From assembly GCA_913048145.1 (NCBI GenBank), contig CAJWVP010000171.1, positions 1 through 6,615 of the forward strand: a DNA stretch of 6,615 nucleotides, written 5' to 3'. Position 1 is the stretch's first letter, and the number at the start of each line of letters is the position of its first letter. Shown here one piece after another: positions 6,492 to 6,615 of this stretch. The notes under the pieces were generated by a model. That model did not search any database, was not told the origin of the DNA, and worked only from the letters and a program-made list of their open reading frames with translations. This stretch comes from an uncultured Rhodospirillaceae bacterium. Its GTDB lineage: Bacteria; Pseudomonadota; Alphaproteobacteria; Rhodospirillales; Casp-alpha2. Both the position numbers and the translations under genes were made by a program.

Positions 6492-6508
6492 TGCCGCGCC
6501 ACCGGCAG
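6491..6508 (-). repeat. Hairpin abutting the phoH ribosome binding site
   Basis: CTGCCG and CGGCAG form a perfect 6-pair stem with a 6-base loop. Its last base is the first G of GGAGGAGA. No T-tract follows, so it is not a terminator. It may affect translation initiation or protect the 5' end; no known riboswitch was recognised. Confidence 0.45.
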
Positions 6509-6544
6509 ATTTTAGTTTGATTCAATAGGGCCCTAAATGAACTG

Positions 6545-6558
6545 AATGATCACTCATT
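6545..6558. promoter_or_regulatory. AATGA-N4-TCATT dyad, possible TetR-type operator
   Basis: AATGA and TCATT flank a 4-base centre (AATGATCACTCATT on the plus strand). A third AATGA half-site lies at 6536-6540. Palindromes of this kind, centred upstream of a start codon, are common operators of TetR-family repressors. It sits about 65-80 bases before the phoH start. No regulator gene is visible in the window, so the binding protein is unknown. Confidence 0.4.
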
Positions 6559-6615
6559 GAGGCGCACGCGGCAAAAAAATTAAGTACCGCATCACGTCTT
6601 TTCGTGCAGCCGGAC

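Larger units (their letters stand above)
6480..6615. other. Upstream control region of the chimeric phoH, no gene seen
   Basis: This stretch should hold the end of miaB in the usual alphaproteobacterial order, but no miaB-like sequence is readable in any frame. It is AT-richer than the genes, contains the dyad, the hairpin and the ribosome binding site listed separately, and TAAAAT near 6513-6508 as a weak -10 candidate without a good -35. It looks like the upstream region of the MetE-like gene that supplied the phoH start. Confidence 0.5.

Overview
The window looks like chromosomal DNA of an alphaproteobacterium, probably of the Rhodospirillales type. It is GC-rich, and all six protein genes lie on the minus strand in an order well known from that class: phoH, ybeY, corC/tlyC, lnt, an XRE-type regulator, metK, trmB. 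A SAM-II-like riboswitch in front of metK also fits an alphaproteobacterium. No mobile element, CRISPR array, tRNA or rRNA was seen.

Reading in the direction of transcription (right to left): positions 6480-6615 hold a leader with a strong ribosome binding site and an AATGA/TCATT dyad. Next come phoH (6479-5562), ybeY (5575-5036), corC (5039-4131) and lnt (4127-2565), packed with overlaps of 14 and 4 bases and a 3-base gap, so almost certainly one operon. Positions 2564-1753 contain no intact gene. They hold a degraded XRE-family regulator gene (2455-1986), a candidate promoter, a SAM-II-like aptamer (1874-1822) and the metK leader. metK (1752-577) and trmB (580 to beyond position 1) follow and overlap by 4 bases.

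Functionally the left cluster makes S-adenosylmethionine (MetK) and uses it (TrmB, tRNA m7G46 methylation), with SAM probably feeding back on metK through the leader RNA. The right cluster combines RNA metabolism (PhoH-family ATPase, YbeY rRNA-maturation endonuclease) with envelope functions (CorC-type CBS protein, Lnt lipoprotein N-acyltransferase).

Two things stand out. First, the phoH gene is chimeric: its first ~43 codons match the N-terminus of a MetE-like (cobalamin-independent methionine synthase II family) protein, joined in frame to the PhoH ATPase core. The usual PhoH N-terminal domain is missing, and so is the usual upstream miaB. The operon seems to have acquired the start, ribosome binding site and upstream control DNA of an unrelated gene, unless the join is an assembly artefact. 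Second, the normally conserved XRE regulator before metK is a pseudogene, with several stop codons and one frameshift, still readable from end to end.
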